A stretch of 11,208 nucleotides of DNA from Fragilaria crotonensis (Eukaryota; Bacillariophyta; Fragilariophyceae; Fragilariales; Fragilariaceae): contig JAKSYS010000270.1 of the NCBI GenBank assembly GCA_022925895.1, positions 64,001-75,208 of the forward strand, given 5' to 3'. Numbering within the stretch: position 1 is the first letter of the stretch; each line of letters opens with the position of its first letter. Made by a program: the position numbers and the translations under genes. Below, in pieces: positions 1-7,601 of the stretch. The notes below the pieces were generated by a model. The model had not been told where the DNA came from and did no database searches. It saw only the letters and a program-made list of their open reading frames with translations.

Positions 1-95
1 TCTTCCAGAGACAGTTCATTCACGTTCTCAGAGTCTTCCTGAAGCTGTTGCATGGGTAACTGTTCGGTACCTTCACCTTGTGCTGCGGACGACAT
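1..95 (-). CDS. N-terminus of an unrecognised protein, partial
   Basis: The minus strand is open from an ATG at 95-93 to the window edge. It gives 31 complete codons beginning MSSAAQGEGTEQLPMQQ and is rich in Glu, Gln, Asn and Ser. An in-frame TAA lies seven codons upstream, so the ATG is a natural start. The Gln/Glu/Leu pattern could be the beginning of a helical or coiled region, but no family can be named from 31 residues. The 500 bp upstream are dense in GTAC palindromes, as upstream of other genes in this window, which supports a real start here. The rest of the gene lies beyond base 1. Confidence 0.5.
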   Translation of the reverse strand, partial: MSSAAQGEGTEQLPMQQLQEDSENVNELSLE

Positions 96-700
96 GGTGT
101 AGAAGGTCTCTGCTTAGCCGCTTAGCAAAGTCATAGGAATGGTGTCAGTTTCAACGTATGCATATGGTGGGGTTAGTTACATCCGGTGCCAGTCGTACCT
201 TGTACCATGTGAGTGCAACTATGTGCAAATGATTTCCTTACACATGTATACGCATCCTACAAGTACTTGTAGACTACCAGTACGGTACGAGTAGTCATTC
301 CATTAGGCATATCATAGACTGTATGCATACAACCCTCCATACTGAACAGTGACTACTGTAGTACTGAGTTCATGAATACTGTTACGCACGACACAGTACT
401 ATACTGTCCCTTGTACGCAGGAGCCAGGAGCTCGGAACTTCAGTATGAAAGTACCGGTACTGTGTATCTGGTACTTGGAACTTGGAACACTCATGCGCTT
501 ATGCGTATGACATACTCGGATTACATGCACTGTACAGTGTACAGCATACGTATACAAACTCATAAAACGGGTTCTGTACAGTACGAAAGATCAGGCACTC
601 GTTGCTTCCGCAGCAGCATGTCATACGGCCGAAAGGAGGAAAACAGTTCTTGGGGGAGGCTAGCTCCGGTATGATTACGGATAAGCGTACTAGAAATGCA
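96..700. promoter_or_regulatory. GTAC-palindrome-rich upstream region of the leftmost gene
   Basis: I see no credible gene here. The tetramer GTAC occurs roughly 17 times by eye across 60-700, where about 2-3 would be expected by chance. Many copies form longer perfect palindromes: CTACAAGTACTTGTAG at 257-272, AGTACCGGTACT at 450-461 and CACTGTACAGTG at 528-539. A 100-codon plus-strand frame at 372-674 runs through this repeat-like DNA and has no protein-like character. The likely role is promoter or 5' UTR of the minus-strand gene starting at 95. This rests on position and on the same motif recurring upstream of other genes, not on a known binding factor. Confidence 0.4.
257..272. repeat. 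16-bp perfect palindrome centred on GTAC
   Basis: CTACAAGTACTTGTAG equals its own reverse complement over all 16 bases. It is the longest of the GTAC-centred palindromes in the window. It could be a dimeric transcription-factor site or a product of local repeat drift. Confidence 0.6.
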
Positions 701-959
701 GATAACCAAACGCACAAACCCAGAACCTGAAGTATCAAAATGATTTACGTGCTCATGATGAACTAGTTATCAAAGGCGAATGTGCAGCAATGAGTCTTAA
801 ACACACCAATCATCTTCATCAGTGCCAATGGACCTTGCTTTGTGCAAATCATTCATCCATCTCTTCAGTATGCTGAATTGCATGATATGCCATCATGTGT
901 TGTTGTGCATGCCTTGAAACCTTTGTTGTTCTCACTGTTTACATCAACTCTTCTGAAAA

Positions 960-1395
960 ACTATGGTGAACACCACGACTGCTGGCTTTAATGAAGTCTT
1001 ACTACAAAGTCAATGCACATCCCCTTGATATGTTCCTCCAAGCTTTGTGCTGCTGTCCAGTGAGTGGATAGATATTTGAATTGGTGCCTTCAATCAAGTC
1101 ATGCTCCCAAAGGATCAGCAATGATCCTTTTGGTTTCCTTCCTATGGTTCTTGACATTCTTGGTTGCTGTTGCAATTCAATGCTGTTGACACAATTCAAC
1201 TAATTCCCACTTGTTTTCTCTTTTTGTATTCATTCCCAGAGCTCTCAGGTCAATGCCCAACTCAGTAAAATTGCCAGGGCCAACTCATACTTTGCTACTA
1301 CTAGGTTGTTATCTGTGCATGAAATGAGTTCAATTGTAAATGCTTTCTTAGCCTTCATTCTTGTGGGATCAGATTCAGTTGTCATTTGTCATGCT
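960..1395 (-). pseudogene. Possible decayed coding fragment, purine-skewed
   Basis: The minus strand of this stretch is purine-rich and reads like broken coding sequence in pieces. One frame (about 1375 to 1245) reads through K/E-rich and hydrophobic residues including VVAKYELALA before a stop. An overlapping frame at 1266-1177 gives LGIDLRALGMNTKRE and then WELVELCQQH before TGA. A third piece near 1090-1000 includes AAQSLEEHIKGMC between stops. The middle piece loosely resembles a SAP-type helix-extended-helix pattern (L-x-x-x-G-I-D, then L-V-E-L), but this is a weak likeness. A remnant of a gene or retroelement is an inference; it could also be chance in skewed DNA. Confidence 0.25.
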
Positions 1396-1806
1396 TGGGT
1401 TTGATGCATGTTTGTTCTAGTGAACAGTTCTTTATTCTACCTTCCAGATGTGTGTGAGATCAGCATTTGTGAAGGTTCGAAGCTTCGCACTCCAAATGGA
1501 ATGAGCAAGTGGGAAATCTGCACAGAAGAATTTAAATATATCATTTCAATGAAAACAATCATTCGACGATTTCTTAATAACAGTGGGTTTATTGTTTTAC
1601 TCTTAATTCCTTATTCACTGATTGAGGATGGGAAACAACAGCTCGTGGATTCCTCGTGGTATGGGCATACGCTTGGTTCAGAATCCACGTACATGCTCGG
1701 TATAAATCAAATGATAATCAAAACAGGGACGCAGTTTTTAGTTTTCAGGAAGTAAATTAATAGTTTCAATCGAAAACTCCACCTGAATGCGCGCTACTGC
1801 GCACTT

Positions 1807-1856
1807 TGGTGCAGTTGGGTGCAGGTGGGTGCAGCATGGGTGCAGTCTGGGTGCAG
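1807..1856 (+). repeat. Five-copy TGGGTGCAG array
   Basis: TGG(G)TGCAG recurs at 1807, 1816, 1826, 1837 and 1848, the first copy one G short. Start-to-start spacing is 9, 10, 11 and 11 bp, close to one helical turn. The spacers (T, G, CA, TC) differ, so the core is conserved while the spacing drifts. Four GGG runs separated by 7-8 bases also make a marginal G-quadruplex candidate. The function is unknown; a protein-binding array and a decaying minisatellite are both possible. Confidence 0.6.
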
Positions 1857-2763
1857 CAAATTCTGCATGGGAACACAAGTACGGTGCAAAACTTTTCATG
1901 TCTAAAATCTAAAATTCCATATGTCATACAAAGATACAAAGTACAAAGAATCCTTGGCACGACAGAAAAATGGTAGGCAGACGAACTTCGCACTGGACAC
2001 TGGACAGGACCAGCTTTCGCTTCTTTCCATCATCATTATGTCGTTTCTATCATCTCGATGGCATTGTACATACTACCAACTGCAACATTTATGCTGTCCG
2101 ACGATCCTGCAAGAATTGTCAACAAATATATCCAGATTGATTATTATGCATGTTATCTTACTATCTCGCTAATAATCGGTTAAAGACTTTCCGACTTCTC
2201 GTGAAAACATTTATCCTTGGCGGATGTCACGATATATTGGCTAAATCACATGCCAATTCTGGGGGTGTTTTCAGACGCGATGGGGGCAGTAATGAGTAGG
2301 GACCTTCGTTTCATTGGATTAGCATCCGAGCAGAATCGCTCTAAACATGAATGATTCCATGAAGGCTCGAAAAGCTGTTGGGCTATAAAAAATTCCTTAT
2401 GTATTTACCTGTGACATTGATGTCGTCGGTTTTGAATTCATCACTTAGAACATTTCCTGATAGGCAGCAGCAGGTAGAAGGCGACATAAGCTTTCCTAAT
2501 CGCGACAGCGCGGAGTTCGAGTTGCTGGCTGTTCCCATTTCCCATACATAACAACTTCATGCGACACTCGTTGAAGAATAAGAAAGAACTTTGAGTAACG
2601 AATCGAGTACTTGTACCTGGTGGTACTCACTTTTGTATGAAGTCTACGAGTACGCCTATGTAATCACCGCACTCTACTGTAGTCGTAGTTTTCAAGCCCG
2701 GCCCCGGCCCAATCAATCAGAGCAACATTCAAAAACCTAGCCGCACATAAACTCAGAAGGATA

Positions 2764-3900
2764 ATGTCATCGAGGTCAATCAGCTTTGGCCATGACAGCC
2801 ATTCTTTGGATGGCGTCGTTGTCGTCGTTGACGATACGTCGGAATCACGTTCTCGGGGCGAAAAATCGTTCTCCGGATCGATGGAAGAGTTTCTTGATGG
2901 GTCGCATTTCCTTAGCCAGACAAGCGTGTTTAGTGAGGCTACTCCGGACTCAAGCGACTCGTCGTTGCTCCCTGAACAGTTCTGCGTCGAGAAGTTTGAT
3001 GAGTCGGCTGGAAAGCTCGGGTCTCATCAAGATTTATCCACGATGGCAACATCAGGTAGGAAGCGTTATTCCCGACGACAGGATCAACGCCAACGGGAAG
3101 CACTTGTCAATCTAAGCTTGGCAGAAGAGAGCGGTCATTCCTCTTCGCAGAGTACGCTGGGGGGAGCGAAATCACAACCAGGAATTTCAGTCCAGAATCG
3201 CATTGATATGCTGAGCAAAATATCCTATGAAGTGAAGGTTCGGGCCGAGCGCCGTCGGGAAATGCATTCCCAACAACCATGCGTCGATTTCCGACAAAGC
3301 TCTGCCCCTGAATTATTTGGACGCGAGACTCATGCGATGACAGTTGTCTTCAATAAGTCATCACATCGAACAAGCACAGCAATGCGTTCGAACGAACGCT
3401 ATGTCTCACGCACTAGAAGCACTCCATCCCTTCAAATCAATCGTCCACAACCACATGGCTCTCGTCGTTCTTCGATAGAAATGAAACGGTGGGCAGAGCG
3501 AAGATCTTCGTTGCCCTCACAAAATGATCTCAATGACATCACTTTGATTGCCCTTGGTCGTAATCTTCGGAAACCTGATCAAATGTCGTTTCAAAGCGTC
3601 GTGAGCGAAGCTGTTCACCAGGAGTTGCCGCATCTGGAAGATAATGAACGGAACGTCACTCTTTGCTTAAATGCAGACCAGGCAGTGAACGTCAGCAACG
3701 AAATGGGCCCACCCGGACAAGCCAAAACGATACCAAAATTAGCGGCATCAGTGACTCCACGCGTGAGCCCACTCAAGGACACAGCAGAACTTCCATACAG
3801 TGACTTCGCGATTGATCAGATAACTGTGTTTGATTCGTTCCGAAGCTTTCTGCATCAGGTGGGGATGAATACTGATTTCGCAGCAGAGACCGGAAAGTAA
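2764..3900 (+). CDS. Disordered Ser/Arg-rich protein of unknown function, 378 aa
   Basis: I do not recognise this protein. It is a single uninterrupted frame with a good context (AAGGATA before the ATG) and ends in TAA. The N-terminal third is Ser/Asp-rich with a short Val run (residues 18-22) and looks disordered. A basic patch lies at 99-112, a charged likely helix at about 145-167 (MLSKISYEVKVRAERRRE), and two R-R-S-S motifs at 234-237 and 247-250 that fit basophilic kinase sites. The C-terminal part has shorter mixed segments. There is no signal peptide, membrane segment, zinc-binding pattern or catalytic motif, so a soluble, phosphorylation-regulated or scaffolding protein is plausible. 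Its 3' end converges on the oxygenase-like gene 75 bp away. GTAC motifs lie 110-160 bp upstream of the ATG. Coding status is supported by length and balanced codon use; the function is open. Confidence 0.7.
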   Translation: MSSRSISFGHDSHSLDGVVVVVDDTSESRSRGEKSFSGSMEEFLDGSHFLSQTSVFSEATPDSSDSSLLPEQFCVEKFDESAGKLGSHQDLSTMATSGRKRYSRRQDQRQREALVNLSLAEESGHSSSQSTLGGAKSQPGISVQNRIDMLSKISYEVKVRAERRREMHSQQPCVDFRQSSAPELFGRETHAMTVVFNKSSHRTSTAMRSNERYVSRTRSTPSLQINRPQPHGSRRSSIEMKRWAERRSSLPSQNDLNDITLIALGRNLRKPDQMSFQSVVSEAVHQELPHLEDNERNVTLCLNADQAVNVSNEMGPPGQAKTIPKLAASVTPRVSPLKDTAELPYSDFAIDQITVFDSFRSFLHQVGMNTDFAAETGK

Positions 3901-3975
3901 GGCGAGTGCATCGAATGCGCAAAAGTCGGCCCCATGACATTCTTTACAATTTGAAAAATCTTAATTTTACCTAGT

Positions 3976-5212
3976 TCAGTCTTCGTCTTCATCATCCGCG
4001 TCGTCGTCGTCCTCGTTCTCAGCTGCTGGGCCTCCTACCTCTAGGCGCAGCGATCCAGCCGTAAATTCAAGTTCCAATGATATTCTCTCGCAGGAAGTAG
4101 AATGAGACACATCATGCTGCCTACCCATCTTTTCATTGTAAAAGAGAGTTACAATTCTGCCACAAATTACAGTTTCTTCTTCCCCGGCCGGGTCTCGTGT
4201 GCATACTCCGAGCGATTTTTTTGCAAGATCATCTGGCTTGTCAATGGATAGGCCCCAAACCGTATCAGGCGCTGTTTTTAGCTGATCGATAATGTCATCA
4301 TCTAGTAATTCTGCGTCCATGGGACAGTGATTCAGCCAAACATTCACCAAGAATGTGACACGTTGGCTTTGCTGGGGCTCATTCGACAGTGTGATTGCAG
4401 CTGCGGTTGGGACTGTCACAGCGCTCTCACCACCATGCTCCAGCTTTTGCTTCTTGTGCGGGCGTTCCTCTGCGGATGATGGATCGACACCTGGAAAGAA
4501 GGTAGCTGGCGCGCCATGAAGAGTCTTCCGTCAAAGGCAACATGCTTACCCATTCGAGGTGCCGACAACCATCCCCGACGAATCTCTCTCCCAACTCCTC
4601 CGGCATTCGGTGGAGGCTCTTTCGATCCAACACAAGAGTAGGAGCGCCGATGTCGGATAGATACGTTATTGTGGCGATCCTTGGATGCAGCAGAAGGCCT
4701 GGAGCCTGGTCCTCCAAACCATAGTCGGCATCAAAATGCATGCCAACTTCGTCGTGATCTTCATTGTCGTCAGTATCGTCCTGGGAGTCTTTGGGCGGGT
4801 CAGCATTTAACACCAGCGTCCACCATTCAGCTCCACTTTGTTCTGGAAGGAAACATCCCTTGGGTAAGTCTTTAGTGTGTTCATGAAAGACGCGAAGCGC
4901 CAAGGCCTCGAGGGCACATCGTGGTTTCATTGCTGCCGGTGCAAAATAAGTGCACCCAGCACTGTAGGCAGCAGCATCACTCTTGGTTCGGGCAGAAAAA
5001 ACCATTGCGCAGTCTTCCAAGAGTGAGGCATGACAAGCCTCATCCAGAGATGCCAACGCTGAAGTATACGACAAGAAGGGTGCTCGAGGAAGCGGATCCA
5101 CTTCATCGATCTGTGGTTCACCTTTTTCATTCCTCAGCGCTGGAAAGCCATCCCGAATCACGAAATCATTTGACTTCTTGGTCTCCTGCTTTGTTTGCGG
5201 GTTGGTTGACAT
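3976..5212 (-). CDS. 2OG-Fe(II) oxygenase-like gene, frame broken twice
   Basis: The protein has the layout of a 2-oxoglutarate- and Fe(II)-dependent dioxygenase with a double-stranded beta-helix core. From the ATG at 5212-5210 the first frame carries the iron-binding HxD as GMHFDADYG (H159, D161) and the strand ATITYLSDIGAPTLVLD (180-196). The next conserved block, LSAPRMGKHVAFDGRLF, is readable only in a second frame (about 4569-4519). The distal-His block HGAPATFFPG, with His at 4518-4516, is only in a third frame. That third frame then stays open through the 2OG-binding Arg strand RVTFLVNVWLNHCP (Arg at 4362-4360) to a very acidic tail ending at 3976. Each switch equals loss of one base (or gain of two), near 4560-4590 and 4518-4522. 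Without correction the first frame ends at 4427 and lacks the distal His and Arg. An ATG-less basic stretch is open upstream to 5290 but has no in-frame ATG. Substrate unknown. It may be a pseudogene or carry sequence errors. Confidence 0.7.
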
Positions 5213-5500
5213 GCCGGTTCGAGGAGATCTCTTTCTTTGCTTTCTGAGCTTTGGGTGTGTGCTAAGTCGTCGCGTCGTCGCATCGCTCACACTTTTTCGG
5301 GTCCGACTTCTTTGCGTCGTCGTGTTACGGAGATTTCAATTTGGATGGCGCAGAGGAGTTCGTGTACACGAACGCCGTGGTACAGTACTACAGTACCCGA
5401 AACATAAGTGTACGTAGTACATTATCATACTGCCACGCGGGATAAATAGAATCGGGAACTTAAGCCGATCGGGAATCAGGAGTATGGACTATGGAGTACA

Positions 5501-5532
5501 CCGAGCGCCGAGCTCCGAGCGCCGAGTTCCGA
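5501..5532 (+). repeat. 14-bp tandem repeat, 2.3 copies
   Basis: CCGAGCGCCGAGCT at 5501-5514 is followed directly by CCGAGCGCCGAGTT at 5515-5528 and a partial CCGA. Each 14-mer itself contains a CCGAGC/GCCGAG near-duplication. It is a local slippage product in the divergent promoter with no known function. Confidence 0.6.
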
Positions 5533-5632
5533 ATACTGAAAAAAATACTGGATCCGATCAAATGGCACTCCAATTACGTCATCATACGACACTATATGTC
5601 ATGTAAACATGCATGTAGTATTGCCAGTTGCC

Positions 5633-5646
5633 AGTACTCGAGTACT
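5633..5646. repeat. 14-bp perfect palindrome AGTACTCGAGTACT
   Basis: All 14 bases are self-complementary. It contains two AGTACT half-sites around CG and is followed within 15 bp by two more GTAC sites. It lies in the divergent promoter, matching the pattern upstream of other genes here. Confidence 0.55.
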
Positions 5647-6069
5647 CGTGTACTGGTACCGTTCTCGGTCACGCCAAAACAGTAGTCGAATAGTCAATAG
5701 CAGACATATACGGTGGGTCTACTGGTACATTGTAGTATGAATAGAAGTGGCGCTGCAGGCTTGCTGATTGCGCATGTCGCATGTCGTTGCAGCGTGGGGA
5801 AGCCGTGTTGTCGTGATAGCCCATGCAAGTACATGAAGCACCCACGTAATTCTTATTGTTCAAGATTGTCTGTGTCCCTGCTCCTTCTTTCCATTTCACT
5901 GATCACAGTTCCATCGTCCACCGTTACAATAGTCCATGTTCCATGTCATACGCTGTTGTGCTCTACATACACTCGTAACAATCGATCGACACCTCACAAT
6001 CTGAAGTCTGAATCCTGGAACAGTCACCTTGTCCTTCAGTTCGTTTTTATTTTCGTAGTCTCCTGCGTG

Positions 6070-7167
6070 ATGAGCGAGATTCGACTGGATCAAAACCAAG
6101 GTCTACGCCCACAAATTGCGTCCACTGACAGTATTCGTCCGTTGGAGGCCATAGGGTATGGGCACAACCTACAACGTCATTTTTGCACCGACAATGGTAT
6201 CGATTCTAGTAGCGACGAGTCTGTAATGCTAATCGCGGTGAGACAAGTGAGTGCTGGCAACTTTCCCCGTCGATCGCCGAAGAAGGAGTGTATTGAAATC
6301 GACATAGATAGCTCTGAAACCTTCACAACAAGTGCTGACAGCACATCCAGTCACACCAATGTCAACACCACGAACCAAATGGCACCTCATAAACTAGGAA
6401 GCTCACATCGAAATAGAAGGCAGTTTCCAGGCGTTGCATTTTCACATGCGTCGACATCACTATTTCAACCTCAACGACAGATTGGCCAAGACGATGACGA
6501 CAGCAATGGAGAACGAACCGACGGCATCGAGTGCTCTAGATTAAATGGCAAGACTTCGAAACGCCACGCAATGAATCGCACACTGCCCATGACAAACGAA
6601 AACTCAAAATCTCACGATTTCAGACGACATTCAAAAACTAAAGATAGGGTCATGGACCACGACTCAGACATTGATGCCCTAAGTGACATCGCCGCCACGC
6701 TCGAATCCTTGAAGCAAAGAACGAGCTCTCCGCCCTCTCGGAGGCGAAGAAAATCAGCTCGCATCAGGTCTACCAGCGAGGACGAGGTTGAGACAAAGTA
6801 CCTGAGTGACTTTGACCTTCCGGTCCCGACCGAAATGGGGAAGAAGAAGAAAAGACGGCGCGACGAGGACCAAGAATTCCAAATGACACTGGACATCGAG
6901 ATGGACTCAGTCGCTGGAAGTACTCGAAAATCCAGGAGACGAGTCGTCCCGAACTACAAAGAGAGCAGTAGTGAGCACGATTCGAACTCATCTGATTCTG
7001 AAGACACTTCATTCGACAGAACAGCATTTGAGAACGATGTAAAAAATAAGAATGCGGGCAGCCATTCCTGTCATGTGAGCTCCACTCACATGGCTGCATA
7101 TTCTCCGGATGTAGCCACGCAGTTGGGAGTTGAAGGAAGTACTCGCGACACTACTTGGCATTCATAA
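6070..7167 (+). CDS. Disordered acidic/basic protein of nuclear character, 365 aa
   Basis: I do not recognise a family. From the ATG at 6070 (MSEIRLDQ) the protein has 365 residues, mostly disordered. It has an acidic/hydrophobic core ECIEIDIDSSE at 73-83 that loosely resembles a SUMO-interacting motif, and an Asp run at about 141-144. Three basic clusters follow: SRRRRKSARIR (223-233), GKKKKRRRDED (257-267) and TRKSRRRVVPNYKE (285-298). A Ser/Asp/Glu stretch at 299-316 looks like a casein-kinase-2 substrate. Several basic clusters are good nuclear-localisation candidates, so a nuclear or chromatin-associated role is inferred. The same frame is open upstream to ATGs at 5737 and about 5833. 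That extension would add up to 111 residues with a hydrophobic segment, but its composition looks non-coding, so I prefer 6070. No catalytic or DNA-binding fold is visible. Confidence 0.65.
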   Translation: MSEIRLDQNQGLRPQIASTDSIRPLEAIGYGHNLQRHFCTDNGIDSSSDESVMLIAVRQVSAGNFPRRSPKKECIEIDIDSSETFTTSADSTSSHTNVNTTNQMAPHKLGSSHRNRRQFPGVAFSHASTSLFQPQRQIGQDDDDSNGERTDGIECSRLNGKTSKRHAMNRTLPMTNENSKSHDFRRHSKTKDRVMDHDSDIDALSDIAATLESLKQRTSSPPSRRRRKSARIRSTSEDEVETKYLSDFDLPVPTEMGKKKKRRRDEDQEFQMTLDIEMDSVAGSTRKSRRRVVPNYKESSSEHDSNSSDSEDTSFDRTAFENDVKNKNAGSHSCHVSSTHMAAYSPDVATQLGVEGSTRDTTWHS

Positions 7168-7601
7168 TTGGAAATGGGGAGTGGTGAAGATGATGAGTTG
7201 TTTCTCTATATCTGAAGGAAAACTCGAGAGCTGGTTCCAGTGGGTTAATCTTTGCGATTCTTGAGTGCAGCATCGTGTCGATGCGAGTAATCGGTTAGGA
7301 ACGCAGCAACGGTCAAATCGTTCGACGCAATGAGCTTAAATCTTTGCTCATGATGTGTTGGCTGTGGTGCGTTTTGACGACTCAACCTAAAGTCAACACT
7401 TCTACCGTGTACATCGTGAAATAAATTGAGCACGGAGGGGCCTTGGTGGTGTTCATACTGTCTAAGACACAGAATATTGCAATTGTCCAATTTCCAGCAC
7501 GCTTATATGTTCGCAGCGTGGAAACGGTCTAAAACATCCTCCGACATCAGTCACTGCATATCTCACAGTTCAGTTAGTGCCGTGTTCAATACCGAGTCAT
7601 T
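7168..7601. other. Spacer upstream of the kinase gene
   Basis: These 430 bp separate two plus-strand genes. Short frames occur on both strands, but none has protein-like features. An AATAAA-like sequence lies at about 7420, too far from the preceding stop to call as its polyadenylation signal. The right part should hold the kinase promoter and 5' UTR. Unlike the other upstream regions here it is not enriched in GTAC. Confidence 0.4.

Larger units (their letters stand above)
701..2763. other. Long gene-poor interval
   Basis: About 2 kb holds no gene I can support. Contents: a pyrimidine-rich stretch at roughly 780-1400 (its minus strand is described separately as a decayed coding fragment); an AT-richer part with a 115-codon plus-strand ATG frame at 1408-1755 and an 83-codon frame at 1921-2172, neither resembling a family; the TGGGTGCAG array at 1807-1856; and the upstream region of the 2764 gene. 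That upstream region has a TATA-like CTATAAAA near 2383 (far from the ATG, so weak), four GTAC sites within about 2604-2652 and a GC-rich CCCGGCCCCGGCCC at about 2698. The 1408 frame could be a small orphan gene, but nothing beyond its length supports it. Confidence 0.45.
5213..6069. promoter_or_regulatory. Divergent promoter region between the oxygenase-like gene and the 6070 gene
   Basis: About 850 bp separate two divergent start codons. GTAC occurs about 12 times in 5350-5730, including the perfect palindrome AGTACTCGAGTACT at 5633-5646 and a run of GTAC sites at about 5380-5420. A 14-bp tandem repeat lies at 5501-5532. From 5737 a plus-strand frame is continuously open into the downstream gene, but it encodes Ser/Cys/Leu-rich sequence typical of translated pyrimidine-rich leader. 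I therefore treat 5737-6069 as probable 5' UTR, with the reservation noted for that gene. Confidence 0.4.

Noticed and set aside
1-95. Prefoldin-like assignment for the left partial protein
   Set aside because: Only a loose Gln/Glu/Leu resemblance over 31 residues.
372-674. 100-codon plus-strand frame
   Set aside because: It runs through the GTAC-palindrome field, its translation is repeat-like, and nothing supports coding.
1408-1755. 115-codon plus-strand ATG frame as a gene
   Set aside because: AT-rich, no recognisable motif, isolated in the gene-poor interval. It is mentioned in the interval entry but not called.
4490-4548. 59-bp GT-AG intron in the oxygenase-like gene (GTAAGC ... TTTCCAG)
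   Set aside because: Splicing it leads to a TGA in the resulting frame and removes the conserved GKHVAFDG and His blocks, which are readable as protein in the other frames.
5213-5290. Upstream extension of the oxygenase-like gene to 5290
   Set aside because: That start is GTG. The first in-frame ATG is at 5212-5210 and an in-frame stop lies just beyond 5330, so a GTG start in a eukaryotic gene is unlikely.
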